From contig NZ_JAEMUX010000068.1 in the NCBI RefSeq assembly GCF_016598475.1, positions 1-48,759 on the forward strand: DNA of 48,759 bases. The letters run 5' to 3'. This DNA is from Streptomyces adelaidensis (GTDB taxonomy: Bacteria > Actinomycetota > Actinomycetes > Streptomycetales > Streptomycetaceae). The notes beneath the pieces were generated by a model. It did not search any database and was not told the origin of the DNA. It saw only the letters and a program-made list of their open reading frames with translations. How positions within the stretch are numbered: the first letter of the stretch is position 1; each line of letters opens with the position of its first letter. Below are positions 32,882 to 40,295 of this stretch, one piece after another. A program made the translations under genes and the position numbers.

Positions 32882-32998
32882 TTCGCCTATCAGGGTGACA
32901 ACGGTAAAGATCGCTTCCACCCGGTACCCGCCGCAGGTCACAGTGGGTCAAGTCCTCCGCACGGCATGGTTGTTCGACCGCGGAGCGACCCTGGGGGT

Positions 32999-33036
32999 CT
33001 GCGGCGCGCTGCCGGAGGGGGGGCAGCGCGCCGCAG
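32999..33036. other. strong 15-bp hairpin in a gene-poor gap (32843-33129)
   Basis: CTGCGGCGCGCTGCC (32999-33013) and GGCAGCGCGCCGCAG (33022-33036) pair perfectly with an 8-nt loop. An open frame from GTG 32895 runs through it, but with poor coding character, and I do not call it a gene. The rest of the 287-nt gap holds the MFS terminator and the leader of the next gene. It could be a terminator or part of a small RNA. Confidence 0.6.
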
Positions 33037-33129
33037 TCAGGTCCGGCCCACTCCTGGTTTCGACCGGCCCGCCGGGGTACTCGCCCTTCCGTAGGCGAAC
33101 TGACCGCGAGGTTCAGGGAGTTGTTGACG

Positions 33130-33471
33130 ATGGCGGGCTTCGGACACGGTACGCGCAGGCACCCCCGATCACGTGGCCGGACGTGGTCACGATGGGGGTC
33201 CCCCCGGTCGAGCGAAGTCGAGACTGGGGGAGGGCCGGATCGCGCGACCCTCGGCATCATCGGAGTCATCTGCGCGATCGCGGGCTTCTTCGTCCTGGGC
33301 ATCGTCCTCGGACCCGTCGCGATCCTCTGCGGCTGGCTGGCCATGAACCGAACCTGGTCCGGCGCCCGCCCCGTCCCCGCGGTCATCGCCGTCGTCCTCG
33401 GCGCCATCGACACCGTCCTGGCCATCATCTGGCTGGCGGGCACGGCCACTCCGGGAGCCGGATTCTTCTGA
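33130..33471 (+). CDS. small DUF4190-like membrane protein with disturbed N-terminus
   Basis: A 113-aa protein. The C-terminal two-thirds (from DRATLGIIGVICAIAGFFVL) has three hydrophobic segments, RAT-LGIIGVICAIAGFF, VLGPVAILCGWLAM and PAVIAVVLGAIDTVLAIIWLAG, typical of short DUF4190-like actinobacterial membrane proteins. The first 40 residues are Arg/Ser-rich (HPRSRGRTWSRWGSPRSSEVE) and unlike the family. Residues 23-35 are encoded by a palindromic dispersed repeat. ATG 33130 is 10 nt after GGGAG; a TTG at 33121 is also in frame. The repeat may have shifted or lengthened the original N-terminus. Function unknown. Confidence 0.7.
   Translation: MAGFGHGTRRHPRSRGRTWSRWGSPRSSEVETGGGPDRATLGIIGVICAIAGFFVLGIVLGPVAILCGWLAMNRTWSGARPVPAVIAVVLGAIDTVLAIIWLAGTATPGAGFF
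33194..33234 (+). repeat. palindromic dispersed repeat inside a coding region
   Basis: The core GGTCGAGCGAAGTCGAGACT is flanked by GGGGGTCCCCCC on the left and GGGGGAGG on the right and can fold into an imperfect hairpin. From memory, elements with this core are dispersed in Streptomyces intergenic DNA. Here it lies in frame within the small membrane protein gene. Confidence 0.7.
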
Positions 33472-33498
33472 TCCGACATGGAGTGAGGGAAAAGGGCA

Positions 33499-33529
33499 GG
33501 GGCCCTCGGCGATCGAAGCCGAGGACCCC
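33499..33529. terminator. terminator hairpin after small membrane protein gene
   Basis: GGGG-C-CCTCGGC (33499-33510) pairs with GCCGAGG-A-CCCC (33518-33529) around a 7-nt loop, 28 nt after the stop codon. Confidence 0.7.
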
Positions 33530-33564
33530 TTGGGTTCGGGGCGCGTTCAAGGGTGCCGGTTTTC

Positions 33565-33612
33565 AAGGGGCGCGGGGAACCGCGCGACCAGCCCCCACCC
33601 ACCCGCACTCGG
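33565..33612 (+). repeat. dispersed intergenic repeat, copy C
   Basis: AAGGGGCGCGGGGAACCGCG followed by CGACCAGCCCCCACCCACCC, nearly identical to copy A at 3211. It lies between the convergent small membrane protein gene and the ion channel gene. Confidence 0.8.
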
Positions 33613-33634
33613 GAACACACCGGTGGACCCACGG

Positions 33635-34393
33635 TCATCGGCGTTGCTCCTCCAAGGCCCCCGGCGCGGAGCGCAACGCCGCCACCTCCGCCCGCAACAA
33701 CCGAACCTCGTCCGTCAGCGCGGTTATCGCCGCGGTCTGCCGCCGCTCCTCCGCGTCGTCCTTCTCGAATCGCGATATGAACCACGCCGCGATGTTCGCG
33801 GTCACCACACCCAGCAACGCGATCCCCGACAGCATCAGCCCGACCGCGAGCACCCGCCCCAGCCCGGTCGTCGGCGCGTGGTCCCCGTACCCCACCGTCG
33901 TCATCGTCGTGAACGACCACCACACCGCGTCGCCCAGATTGTCGATGTTCCCCCCGGGCGCGTCCCGCTCCACGGACAGCACCGCCAACGACCCGAACAT
34001 CAACAGCCCGATCACCGCCCCGCCGACGTACGTCGTGAGCCGTATCTGCGACGACATCCGCGCCCGCTGCCCGACCAGCAGCAAGGCCGCCACCACCCGC
34101 AGCAGCCGCAGCGGCTGGATCATCGGCAGCACGACCGCGCACAGGTCCAGCCAGTGCGACCGTACGAACTCGCGCCGCCGCTCGGTGAGTGCGAGCCGGA
34201 CGACGTAGTCCAGCGCGAACGCGCCCCACACCCCCCACTCGGCGGCCTCGCACCACCACTCCACGTCCGCGCCGGAGTCGGGCCACACGATCGGCACGGC
34301 GTACGCGACGGCGAACACCGCGGCCAGGCCGAACAGCGGCCGCTGTGTGTGCTGTTCCCAACGGGTCTGCGCCGAGACCGCTCGCTGCTTCAT
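33635..34393 (-). CDS. potassium channel-like protein (voltage-gated fold, K+ filter)
   Basis: A 252-aa membrane protein with a voltage-sensor-like N-terminal part (hydrophobic segments near 20-40, 52-72, 82-100) and a charged S4-like stretch (PLRLLRVVAALLLVGQRARM). The pore has selectivity filter TTVGYGDHAP, with flanking helices GGAVIGLLMFGSLAVL and GRVLAVGLMLSGIALLGVVTANIAAWFI. The C-terminus is a coiled coil (ERRQTAAITALTDEVRLLRAEVAAL) likely to tetramerise. ATG 34393 lacks a ribosome-binding site, but TACGAT lies 6 nt upstream (34400-34405), so it may be leaderless. It is separated from aceE by two hairpins and is probably independent of it. Confidence 0.92.
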   Translation of the reverse strand: MKQRAVSAQTRWEQHTQRPLFGLAAVFAVAYAVPIVWPDSGADVEWWCEAAEWGVWGAFALDYVVRLALTERRREFVRSHWLDLCAVVLPMIQPLRLLRVVAALLLVGQRARMSSQIRLTTYVGGAVIGLLMFGSLAVLSVERDAPGGNIDNLGDAVWWSFTTMTTVGYGDHAPTTGLGRVLAVGLMLSGIALLGVVTANIAAWFISRFEKDDAEERRQTAAITALTDEVRLLRAEVAALRSAPGALEEQRR

Positions 34394-34416
34394 GGACGCA
34401 TCGTAGGAAACGCGCA

Positions 34417-34479
34417 GGGGTGGTGAACCCGCAGGTTCACCACCCCTTGACACCGACCGCCGTGTTACGCGGCGGTCGG
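34417..34479 (-). terminator. double terminator downstream of aceE
   Basis: In the direction of aceE transcription the first hairpin pairs CCGACCGCCG (34453-34462) with CGGCGGTCGG (34470-34479). The second pairs GGGGTGGTGAACC (34417-34429) with GGTTCACCACCCC (34434-34446), a 13-bp perfect stem with a 4-nt loop. Two strong stems in series should insulate the channel gene from aceE. Confidence 0.8.
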
Positions 34480-34487
34480 CGGAGCGT

Positions 34488-37235
34488 CTACGCGTCGCCG
34501 CCCGCGGCCCCGGGGTCGGCCGCCGCCACGTCGAGCAGCTGGTACCGGTCGATCGCCTGCTTCAGCAGCGAACGGTCCACCTTGCCCTCACGCGCCAGCT
34601 CGGTCAGCACCGCGACCACGATCGACTGCGCGTCGATGTGGAAGAAGCGCCGGGCCGCGCCCCGCGTGTCCGCGAAGCCGAAGCCGTCGGCACCCAGCGA
34701 CTGGTACGTGCCCGGCACCCACCGCGAGATCTGGTCCGGCACCGACCGCATCCAGTCGGAGACGGCCACGAACGGCCCCTCGGCGCCGCTCAGCTTCTTC
34801 GTCACATACGGGACGCGCTGCTCCTCCTCGGGGTGCAGCAGGTTGTGCCGCTCCACCTCGACCGCCTCGCGGCGCAGCTCGTTCCACGAAGTCGCCGACC
34901 AGACGTCCGCCTTGACGTTCCAGTCGGCGGCGAGGATCGCCTGCGCCTCGACCGCCCACGGCACCGCCACACCGGAGGCCATGATCTGTGCCGGGATCGA
35001 GCCCGACTCGCCGGCCTTGAAGCGGTGGACGCCCTTGAGGATGCCCTCCACGTCCACGTCCGCCGGCTCGGCCGGGTGCTGGATCGGCTCGTTGTAGACG
35101 GTCAGGTAGTAGAAGACGTCCTCGCCCGGCTTGCCGTCGGCCGTCTCGCCGTACATCCGGCGCAGCCCGTCCTTCACGATGTGCGCGATCTCGAACCCGT
35201 AGGCCGGGTCGTACGCGACACAGCCCGGGTTCGTCGAGGCGAGCAGCTGAGAGTGTCCGTCCGCGTGCTGGAGACCCTCACCGGTCAGCGTCGTACGGCC
35301 GGCGGTCGCACCCAGCACGAAGCCGCGCGCCATCTGGTCCGACATCTGCCAGAACTGGTCGCCGGTGCGCTGGAAACCGAACATCGAGTAGAAGACGTAG
35401 ACGGGGATGAGCGGCTCGCCGTGCGTGGCGTACGCCGAACCGGCCGCGATCAGTGACGCCGTGCAGCCCGCCTCGGAGATGCCGTCATGCAGCATCTGCC
35501 CCGTCGGCGACTCCTTGTAGGCGAGCAGCAGATCGCGGTCCACGGCCTCGTACTGCTGGCCGAGCGGGTTATAGATCTTCGCGCTCGGGAAGAACGAGTC
35601 CATGCCGAAGGTGCGGTACTCGTCGGGCGCGATCAGCACGAACCGCCGGCCGATCTCCTTGTCCCGCATGAGGTCCTTCAGCAGCCGTACAAACGCCATG
35701 GTCGTGGCGATCGACTGCTGACCGGACCCCTTCTTCACACTCGCGTACGTCTTCTCCTCCGGCAGGGCCAGCGGCTTCGCCCGCACGACACGCGTCGGGA
35801 CGTACCCGCCGAGTCCCTTGCGGCGGTCGTGCATGTACTGGATCTCCTCCGAGTCCGGCCCCGGGTGGTAGTACGGCGGCAGGCCTGACTCCAGCTCCTT
35901 GTCGGAGATGGGCAGGTGGAGGCGGTCGCGGAAGCCCTTGAGGTCGGCGACCGTCAGCTTCTTCATCTGGTGCGTGGCGTTGCGGCCCTCGAAGTTCGGA
36001 CCCAGCGTCCAGCCCTTGACCGTCTTCGCCAGGATGACCGTCGGCTGACCCTTGTGCTCCACGGCCGCCTTGTACGCCGCGTAGACCTTCCGGTGGTCGT
36101 GACCGCCGCGGCCCAGGTGCAGGATCTCGTCGTCGGTCATGTTCTCGACCATCGCGCGCAGCCGCTGGTCGTCACCGAAGAAGTGGTCCCGGATGTACGC
36201 GCCGGTCTCGGTGGCGTACGTCTGGTACTGGCCGTCCGGCGTGGTGTTCATCCGGTTGACCAGCACACCGTCGCGGTCCTGGGCCAGCAGCGGGTCCCAG
36301 GAGCGGTCCCACACCAGCTTGATCACGTTCCAGCCGGCGCCGCGGAAGACCGACTCCAGCTCCTGGATGACCTTGCCGTTGCCGCGCACCGGGCCGTCGA
36401 GGCGCTGGAGGTTGCAGTTCACCACGAAGGTGAGGTTGTCGAGGCCCTCACGGGCGGCGAGGGTGAGCTGGCCGAGCGACTCCGGCTCGTCCATCTCGCC
36501 GTCGCCGAGGAACGCCCACACATGCGACTTGGAGGTGTCCGCGATGTCGCGCGCCGCCATGTACCGGTTCATCCGCGCCTGGAAGATCGCGCCCAGCGGG
36601 CCGAGGCCCATGGACACGGTCGGGAACTCCCAGAAGTCCGGCATCAGGCGCGGGTGCGGGTAGCTGGACAGGCCGTACGGGGCCTTGGACTTCTCCTGGC
36701 GGAAGGCGTCGAGCTGCGTCTCGCCGAGCCGGTCCAGGAGGAACGCGCGGGCGTAGATGCCCGGCGAGGCGTGCCCCTGGAAGAAGATCTGGTCGCCGCC
36801 GTCGCCCTCGTCCTTGCCCCGGAAGAAGTGGTTGAAGCCCACGTCGTAGAGGGAGGCGGAGGACGCGAAGGTCGCGATGTGGCCGCCGACGCCGATGCCG
36901 GGGCGCTGGGCGCGCGACACCATGACGGCGGCGTTCCACCGGGTCGCGTTGAGGATCTTCCGCTCGATCTCCTCGTTGCCCGGGAAGAACGGCTCGTCCT
37001 TGGTCGCGATGGTGTTGACGTAGTCCGTGCTGCGCATCTCGGGCACGGCCACACGCTTCTCGCGGGCCCGCTCGATGAGCCGGAGCATCAGGTAGCGCGC
37101 GCGCTCACGGCCGCGCTGGTCCACGGCGGCGTCGAGCGAGTCGAGCCACTCCTGGGTCTCCTCGGGGTCGAAGTCAGGGACCTGACTCGGAAGGCCGCCA
37201 ATGATGATCGGATTGCGATCGGATCCGGAAGCCAC
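34488..37235 (-). CDS. aceE: pyruvate dehydrogenase E1 component, homodimeric type
   Basis: A 915-aa thiamine-diphosphate enzyme that decarboxylates pyruvate and passes the acetyl group to the E2 lipoyl domain, feeding acetyl-CoA to the TCA cycle and fatty-acid synthesis. Visible landmarks: GHIATFASSASLYDVGFNHFFRG (118-140), the TPP/Mg motif GDGEMDEPES (244-253) ending in NCNLQRLDGPVRGN (273-286), GRGGHDHRKVY, and a C-terminal transketolase-like region with DGFGFADTR. The length is normal for AceE. GTG 37235 has AAGGA upstream. No E2 or E3 genes are in the window; AceE is usually separate in streptomycetes. Confidence 0.97.
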   Translation of the reverse strand: MASGSDRNPIIIGGLPSQVPDFDPEETQEWLDSLDAAVDQRGRERARYLMLRLIERAREKRVAVPEMRSTDYVNTIATKDEPFFPGNEEIERKILNATRWNAAVMVSRAQRPGIGVGGHIATFASSASLYDVGFNHFFRGKDEGDGGDQIFFQGHASPGIYARAFLLDRLGETQLDAFRQEKSKAPYGLSSYPHPRLMPDFWEFPTVSMGLGPLGAIFQARMNRYMAARDIADTSKSHVWAFLGDGEMDEPESLGQLTLAAREGLDNLTFVVNCNLQRLDGPVRGNGKVIQELESVFRGAGWNVIKLVWDRSWDPLLAQDRDGVLVNRMNTTPDGQYQTYATETGAYIRDHFFGDDQRLRAMVENMTDDEILHLGRGGHDHRKVYAAYKAAVEHKGQPTVILAKTVKGWTLGPNFEGRNATHQMKKLTVADLKGFRDRLHLPISDKELESGLPPYYHPGPDSEEIQYMHDRRKGLGGYVPTRVVRAKPLALPEEKTYASVKKGSGQQSIATTMAFVRLLKDLMRDKEIGRRFVLIAPDEYRTFGMDSFFPSAKIYNPLGQQYEAVDRDLLLAYKESPTGQMLHDGISEAGCTASLIAAGSAYATHGEPLIPVYVFYSMFGFQRTGDQFWQMSDQMARGFVLGATAGRTTLTGEGLQHADGHSQLLASTNPGCVAYDPAYGFEIAHIVKDGLRRMYGETADGKPGEDVFYYLTVYNEPIQHPAEPADVDVEGILKGVHRFKAGESGSIPAQIMASGVAVPWAVEAQAILAADWNVKADVWSATSWNELRREAVEVERHNLLHPEEEQRVPYVTKKLSGAEGPFVAVSDWMRSVPDQISRWVPGTYQSLGADGFGFADTRGAARRFFHIDAQSIVVAVLTELAREGKVDRSLLKQAIDRYQLLDVAAADPGAAGGDA

Positions 37236-37636
37236 GCTGTTCCTTAGCTGTCAGAGGGCCGCTCTTCAGGGTGTTCCATAGGTGCCTGCACCGTCCCCCA
37301 TCGTGTACCTCGACGACGCAAACGTCATCTCTACCGAGAGGTAACAGGGGTGGTGACTTGCCCGGCGAAGGTAGTAAAGGTATTCGACTCCCGTATCCTC
37401 GGATGGTTGCCGAATGCACAAACCGGGCAGAACGGTGTGGCGTGCGTCACATGACGCTGTGAATCCCCGTAGAGAGTTGCGGTGACACAGCCCGGATCGT
37501 CACCGTTTCGGCGGTCTCGAAGGCTGGGTACTTGCGCGATCCGTCCCGCCCGTGTGGACTACGGCCAACGCTTCGCGTACGCGCGTGGCTCATTCCCAGG
37601 GGGAAACCCCACCCGAACATGATCAGGAGGCAACCC
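37236..37636. promoter_or_regulatory. 401-nt divergent promoter region between aceE and DUF3052 gene
   Basis: There is no gene. It holds a perfect dyad GCGTCA-CA-TGACGC (37444-37457) and a second inverted repeat CGGTGAC (37480-37486) / GTCACCG (37499-37505) with 12 nt between arms. An AT-richer stretch (37320-37400) is the likely site of the aceE promoter. The dyads are candidate binding sites for a central-metabolism regulator; none can be named. Confidence 0.5.
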
Positions 37637-38083
37637 GTGAGCGCGACCGCGGACCACGCGGAGGAGCGGACGAACCCTGCCGCAAGGCTGGGGTTCCAGC
37701 CCGAGCAGGTGGTCCAGGAGATCGGCTACGACGACGATGTCGACCAGGAGCTCCGCGAGTCCATCGAAGAAGTCGTAGGCAGTGAGCTCGTCGACGAGGA
37801 CTACGACGACGTGGCCGATGCCGTCGTGCTGTGGTTCCGCGACGACGACGGCGACCTGACCGATGTGCTGGTGGACGCCACCACCTACATCGAGGAGGGT
37901 GGCTCGATTCTGCTGCTGACGCCGAAGACCGGGCGTGACGGCTATGTGGAGCCCAGCGACATCTCCGAAGCCGCGACGACTGCGGGGCTGTCCGCGTCGA
38001 AGAGCGTCAGCGTCGGCAAGGACTGGAGTGGGAGCCGGTTGGTGACGCCGAAGGCGGCGAAGTCCGGCAGCGGTAAGAGGTGA
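37637..38083 (+). CDS. DUF3052 family protein
   Basis: A 148-aa strongly acidic protein (ELVDEDYDDVADAVVLWFRDDDGDLTD) with no membrane segments and a basic Lys/Ser tail. DUF3052 is an actinobacterial family of unknown function commonly adjacent to aceE and a peroxiredoxin, as here. GTG 37637 is set by AGGAGG 6 nt upstream; the longer in-frame start at 37532 has no ribosome-binding site and enters promoter DNA. It may play a general housekeeping role, which the sequence does not reveal. Confidence 0.85.
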   Translation: MSATADHAEERTNPAARLGFQPEQVVQEIGYDDDVDQELRESIEEVVGSELVDEDYDDVADAVVLWFRDDDGDLTDVLVDATTYIEEGGSILLLTPKTGRDGYVEPSDISEAATTAGLSASKSVSVGKDWSGSRLVTPKAAKSGSGKR

Positions 38084-38160
38084 CTCCGTAGCCTCGGGGC
38101 GGCTTGACCGCCCCCGGAACCCGGGGCGAGCCGTGCGAGGGCGACCACGACATCGCGGTG

Positions 38161-38209
38161 GCTTCTCGCGCGGTTCCCCGCGCCCCTGGAGAAGGCCCCT
38201 TTCGGGGCC
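38161..38209 (-). repeat. dispersed intergenic repeat, copy D (reverse) with hairpin
   Basis: The reverse complement of 38161-38190 reads CCAGGGGCGCGGGGAACCGC then GCGAGAAGC, matching copy C. It is followed by a perfect hairpin GGCCCC-TTTC-GGGGCC (38194-38209). It lies after the DUF3052 stop, ahead of the peroxiredoxin gene, and could end the upstream transcript. Confidence 0.75.
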
Positions 38210-38295
38210 ACCCTCCAGGGGCGCGCCGTTTCCCGCCGGCGGGGCCTGCGTAGGCTGGGTCACCCGAACAGCCCAGGAAGGGACGCGGGAGAATC

Positions 38296-38754
38296 ATGGC
38301 GATCCAGGTCGGCGACAAGGCCCCCGACTTCGAGCTCAAGGACAACCACGGCGCCACCGTGCGGCTCTCGGACTTCCGGGGCGAGAAGAACGTCGTGGTG
38401 CTCTTCTACCCGTTCGCGTTCACCGGGGTCTGCACCGGCGAACTGTGCGAGCTGCGGGACAACCTGCCGAGGTTCGTGAACGACGACGTGCAGCTCCTCG
38501 CGGTGTCCAACGACTCGATCCACACGCTGCGGGTCTTCGCCGAGCAGGAGGCGCTGGAGTACCCCCTGCTGTCGGACTTCTGGCCGCACGGCGAGGTCTC
38601 GCGCGCGTACGGCGTGTTCGCCGAGGACAAGGGCTGCGCGGTGCGCGGGACGTTCATCGTCGACAAGGAGGGCGTCGTCCGCTGGACGGTGGTCAACGCC
38701 CTGCCGGACGCCCGCGACCTCGGCGAGTACATCGCCGCCCTCGACACCCTGTGA
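38296..38754 (+). CDS. peroxiredoxin (AhpE/BCP-like)
   Basis: A 152-aa cytoplasmic thiol peroxidase that reduces hydroperoxides. The peroxidatic Cys46 sits in PFAFTGVCTGELCELRD. A second cysteine, Cys51, five residues later, occupies the resolving position of the alpha-type 2-Cys (BCP) enzymes, although the surrounding sequence is closest to the AhpE type, which I recall as having Asp there. ATG 38296 has GGGAG about 6 nt upstream. It lies just before the terD genes, and both respond to oxidative stress in other bacteria. Confidence 0.93.
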   Translation: MAIQVGDKAPDFELKDNHGATVRLSDFRGEKNVVVLFYPFAFTGVCTGELCELRDNLPRFVNDDVQLLAVSNDSIHTLRVFAEQEALEYPLLSDFWPHGEVSRAYGVFAEDKGCAVRGTFIVDKEGVVRWTVVNALPDARDLGEYIAALDTL

Positions 38755-38779
38755 TTCTTCGGCCCCAGGGCCTGCGGTG

Positions 38780-38810
38780 GACGGGAACCCGTCACTAGGA
38801 TCGAGACGTT
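38780..38810 (+). promoter_or_regulatory. possible ECF (SigR-like) promoter before terD1, overlapping a dyad
   Basis: GGGAAC (38783-38788) and GTT (38808-38810) are separated by 19 nt, close to the GGAAT-N18/19-GTT pattern of the disulfide-stress sigma factor SigR. The dyad GACGGG-AA-CCCGTC (38780-38793) overlaps the -35 and may instead be the peroxiredoxin terminator. Confidence 0.35.
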
Positions 38811-38867
38811 GATCCGATACCAACGCAAGACGGGGCGCCCCGCCCCTGACATCAAACGGAGGACTTC

Positions 38868-39443
38868 GTGGGAGTCAGCCTCAGCAAGGGCGGCAACGTA
38901 TCGCTGACCAAGGAGGCCCCTGGCCTGACCGCGGTCATCGTCGGTCTGGGGTGGGACATCCGCACCACCACCGGCACCGACTTCGACCTGGACGCCAGCG
39001 CGCTGCTGCTGGACTCGTCGGGCAAGGTCAGCAGTGACGCCAACTTCATCTTCTTCAACAACCTGAAGAGCCCCGACGGCTCGGTCGAGCACACCGGCGA
39101 CAACCTCACCGGTGAGGGCGAGGGCGACGACGAGCAGATCAAGGTCAGCCTCGCCACCGTCCCGCCCGAGATCGAGAAGATCGTCTTCCCGGTCTCGATC
39201 TACGACGCCGAGAACCGCCAGCAGTCCTTCGGCCAGGTCCGCAACGCGTTCATCCGGGTGGCGAACCAGGCCGGCGGCGCCGAGATCGCCCGCTACGACC
39301 TCTCCGAGGACGCCTCCACCGAGACGGCCATGGTCTTCGGCGAGCTGTACCGGCACGGCGCCGAGTGGAAGTTCCGCGCCATCGGCCAGGGCTACGCCTC
39401 GGGTCTGCGCGGAATCGCCCAGGACTTCGGTGTGAACGTCTGA
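38868..39443 (+). CDS. TerD family protein (first copy)
   Basis: A 191-aa TerD domain protein. The conserved pattern is complete: GVSLSKGGNVSLTKEAPGL, VGLGWD, DFDLDASALLL, NLKSPDGSVEHTGDNLTGEGEGDDE with the acidic Ca2+-binding loop, and ELYRHGAEWKFRAIGQGY near the end. TerD proteins are cytoplasmic Ca2+-binding stress proteins linked to tellurite, phage and oxidative stress responses and in Streptomyces to development. GTG 38868 has GGAGG 6 nt upstream. A second copy follows 152 bp downstream with a strong hairpin between them. Confidence 0.95.
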   Translation: MGVSLSKGGNVSLTKEAPGLTAVIVGLGWDIRTTTGTDFDLDASALLLDSSGKVSSDANFIFFNNLKSPDGSVEHTGDNLTGEGEGDDEQIKVSLATVPPEIEKIVFPVSIYDAENRQQSFGQVRNAFIRVANQAGGAEIARYDLSEDASTETAMVFGELYRHGAEWKFRAIGQGYASGLRGIAQDFGVNV

Positions 39444-39476
39444 GCCACCGGGGAAGTCCCACAGGGCTCGTCGAAA

Positions 39477-39516
39477 CGTCCGGCGCCGCTGTCATCACCG
39501 ACCGCGGCGCCGGACG
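39477..39516 (+). terminator. hairpin between the two terD genes
   Basis: CGTCCGGCGCCGC (39477-39489) pairs perfectly with GCGGCGCCGGACG (39504-39516), a 13-bp stem with a 14-nt loop. It probably ends the terD1 message, so terD2 would need its own promoter. Confidence 0.8.
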
Positions 39517-39595
39517 CGCTCGTACGACGACACCTGAACAGACGACAACTGAACAGCTGAGCAACTGAAGCTCGAAATCGGGGAGGACCAGCACC

Positions 39596-40171
39596 ATGGG
39601 CGTCACACTCGCCAAGGGGGGAAATGTCTCCCTCTCCAAGGCCGCGCCGAACCTCACGCAAGTACTGATCGGACTCGGCTGGGATGTCCGGACCACCACC
39701 GGAGCCCCTTTCGACCTCGACGCCAGCGCACTGCTGTGCCAGAGCGGCCGGGTGCTGGGGGACGAGTGGTTCGTCTTCTACAACAACCTCAGGAGTCCGG
39801 ACGGCTCGGTCGAGCACACCGGCGACAACCTCACCGGTGAGGGCGACGGCGACGACGAGTCGCTCATCATCGACCTCTCCCGGGTGCCGGCCACCGTCGA
39901 CAAGATCGTCTTTCCGGTCTCCATCCATGACGCGGAGAACCGCGGCCAGGCCTTCGGCCAGGTCAGCAACGCCTTCATTCGTGTCGTCAACCAGGCCGAC
40001 GGCCAGGAACTGGCCCGCTACGACCTCTCCGAGGACGCCTCCACCGAGACCGCGATGATCTTCGGCGAGGTCTATCGCTATGGCGGAGAGTGGAAGTTCC
40101 GTGCGGTGGGACAGGGGTACGCGTCGGGTCTGCGCGGCATCGCGCTGGACTTCGGAGTCAACGTCTCCTAG
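39596..40171 (+). CDS. TerD family protein (second copy)
   Basis: A 191-aa paralog of the preceding gene with identical length and the same landmarks (GVTLAKGGNVSLSKAAPNL, DLDASALL, SVEHTGDNLTGEGDGDDE, GEWKFRAVGQGYASGLRGIALDFGVNVS). Differences concentrate after DLDASALL (CQSGRVLGDEW instead of LDSSGKVSSDAN) and in the central IDLSRVPATVD. It carries the same Ca2+-binding acidic residues. ATG 39596 has GGGGAGGA about 8 nt upstream. The pair looks like a tandem duplication that has diverged, probably with separate control because a terminator-like hairpin lies between them. Confidence 0.95.
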   Translation: MGVTLAKGGNVSLSKAAPNLTQVLIGLGWDVRTTTGAPFDLDASALLCQSGRVLGDEWFVFYNNLRSPDGSVEHTGDNLTGEGDGDDESLIIDLSRVPATVDKIVFPVSIHDAENRGQAFGQVSNAFIRVVNQADGQELARYDLSEDASTETAMIFGEVYRYGGEWKFRAVGQGYASGLRGIALDFGVNVS

Positions 40172-40295
40172 CGCGATATGCGCAAAAGCCGGGCCCGCGT
40201 GGGGCGCGGGGGGCAGAGGACTAGACTTCGGTTCAAAGTTTCGTAAAGCCGCGCGCGGCGCGGGGGAACCCCGTACACACACGATTGGGTAGCCA

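Noticed and set aside
32895..33300. Open frame from GTG 32895 running through the 15-bp hairpin
   Set aside because: No ribosome-binding site and no recognisable motif. It overlaps the small membrane protein gene in another frame.
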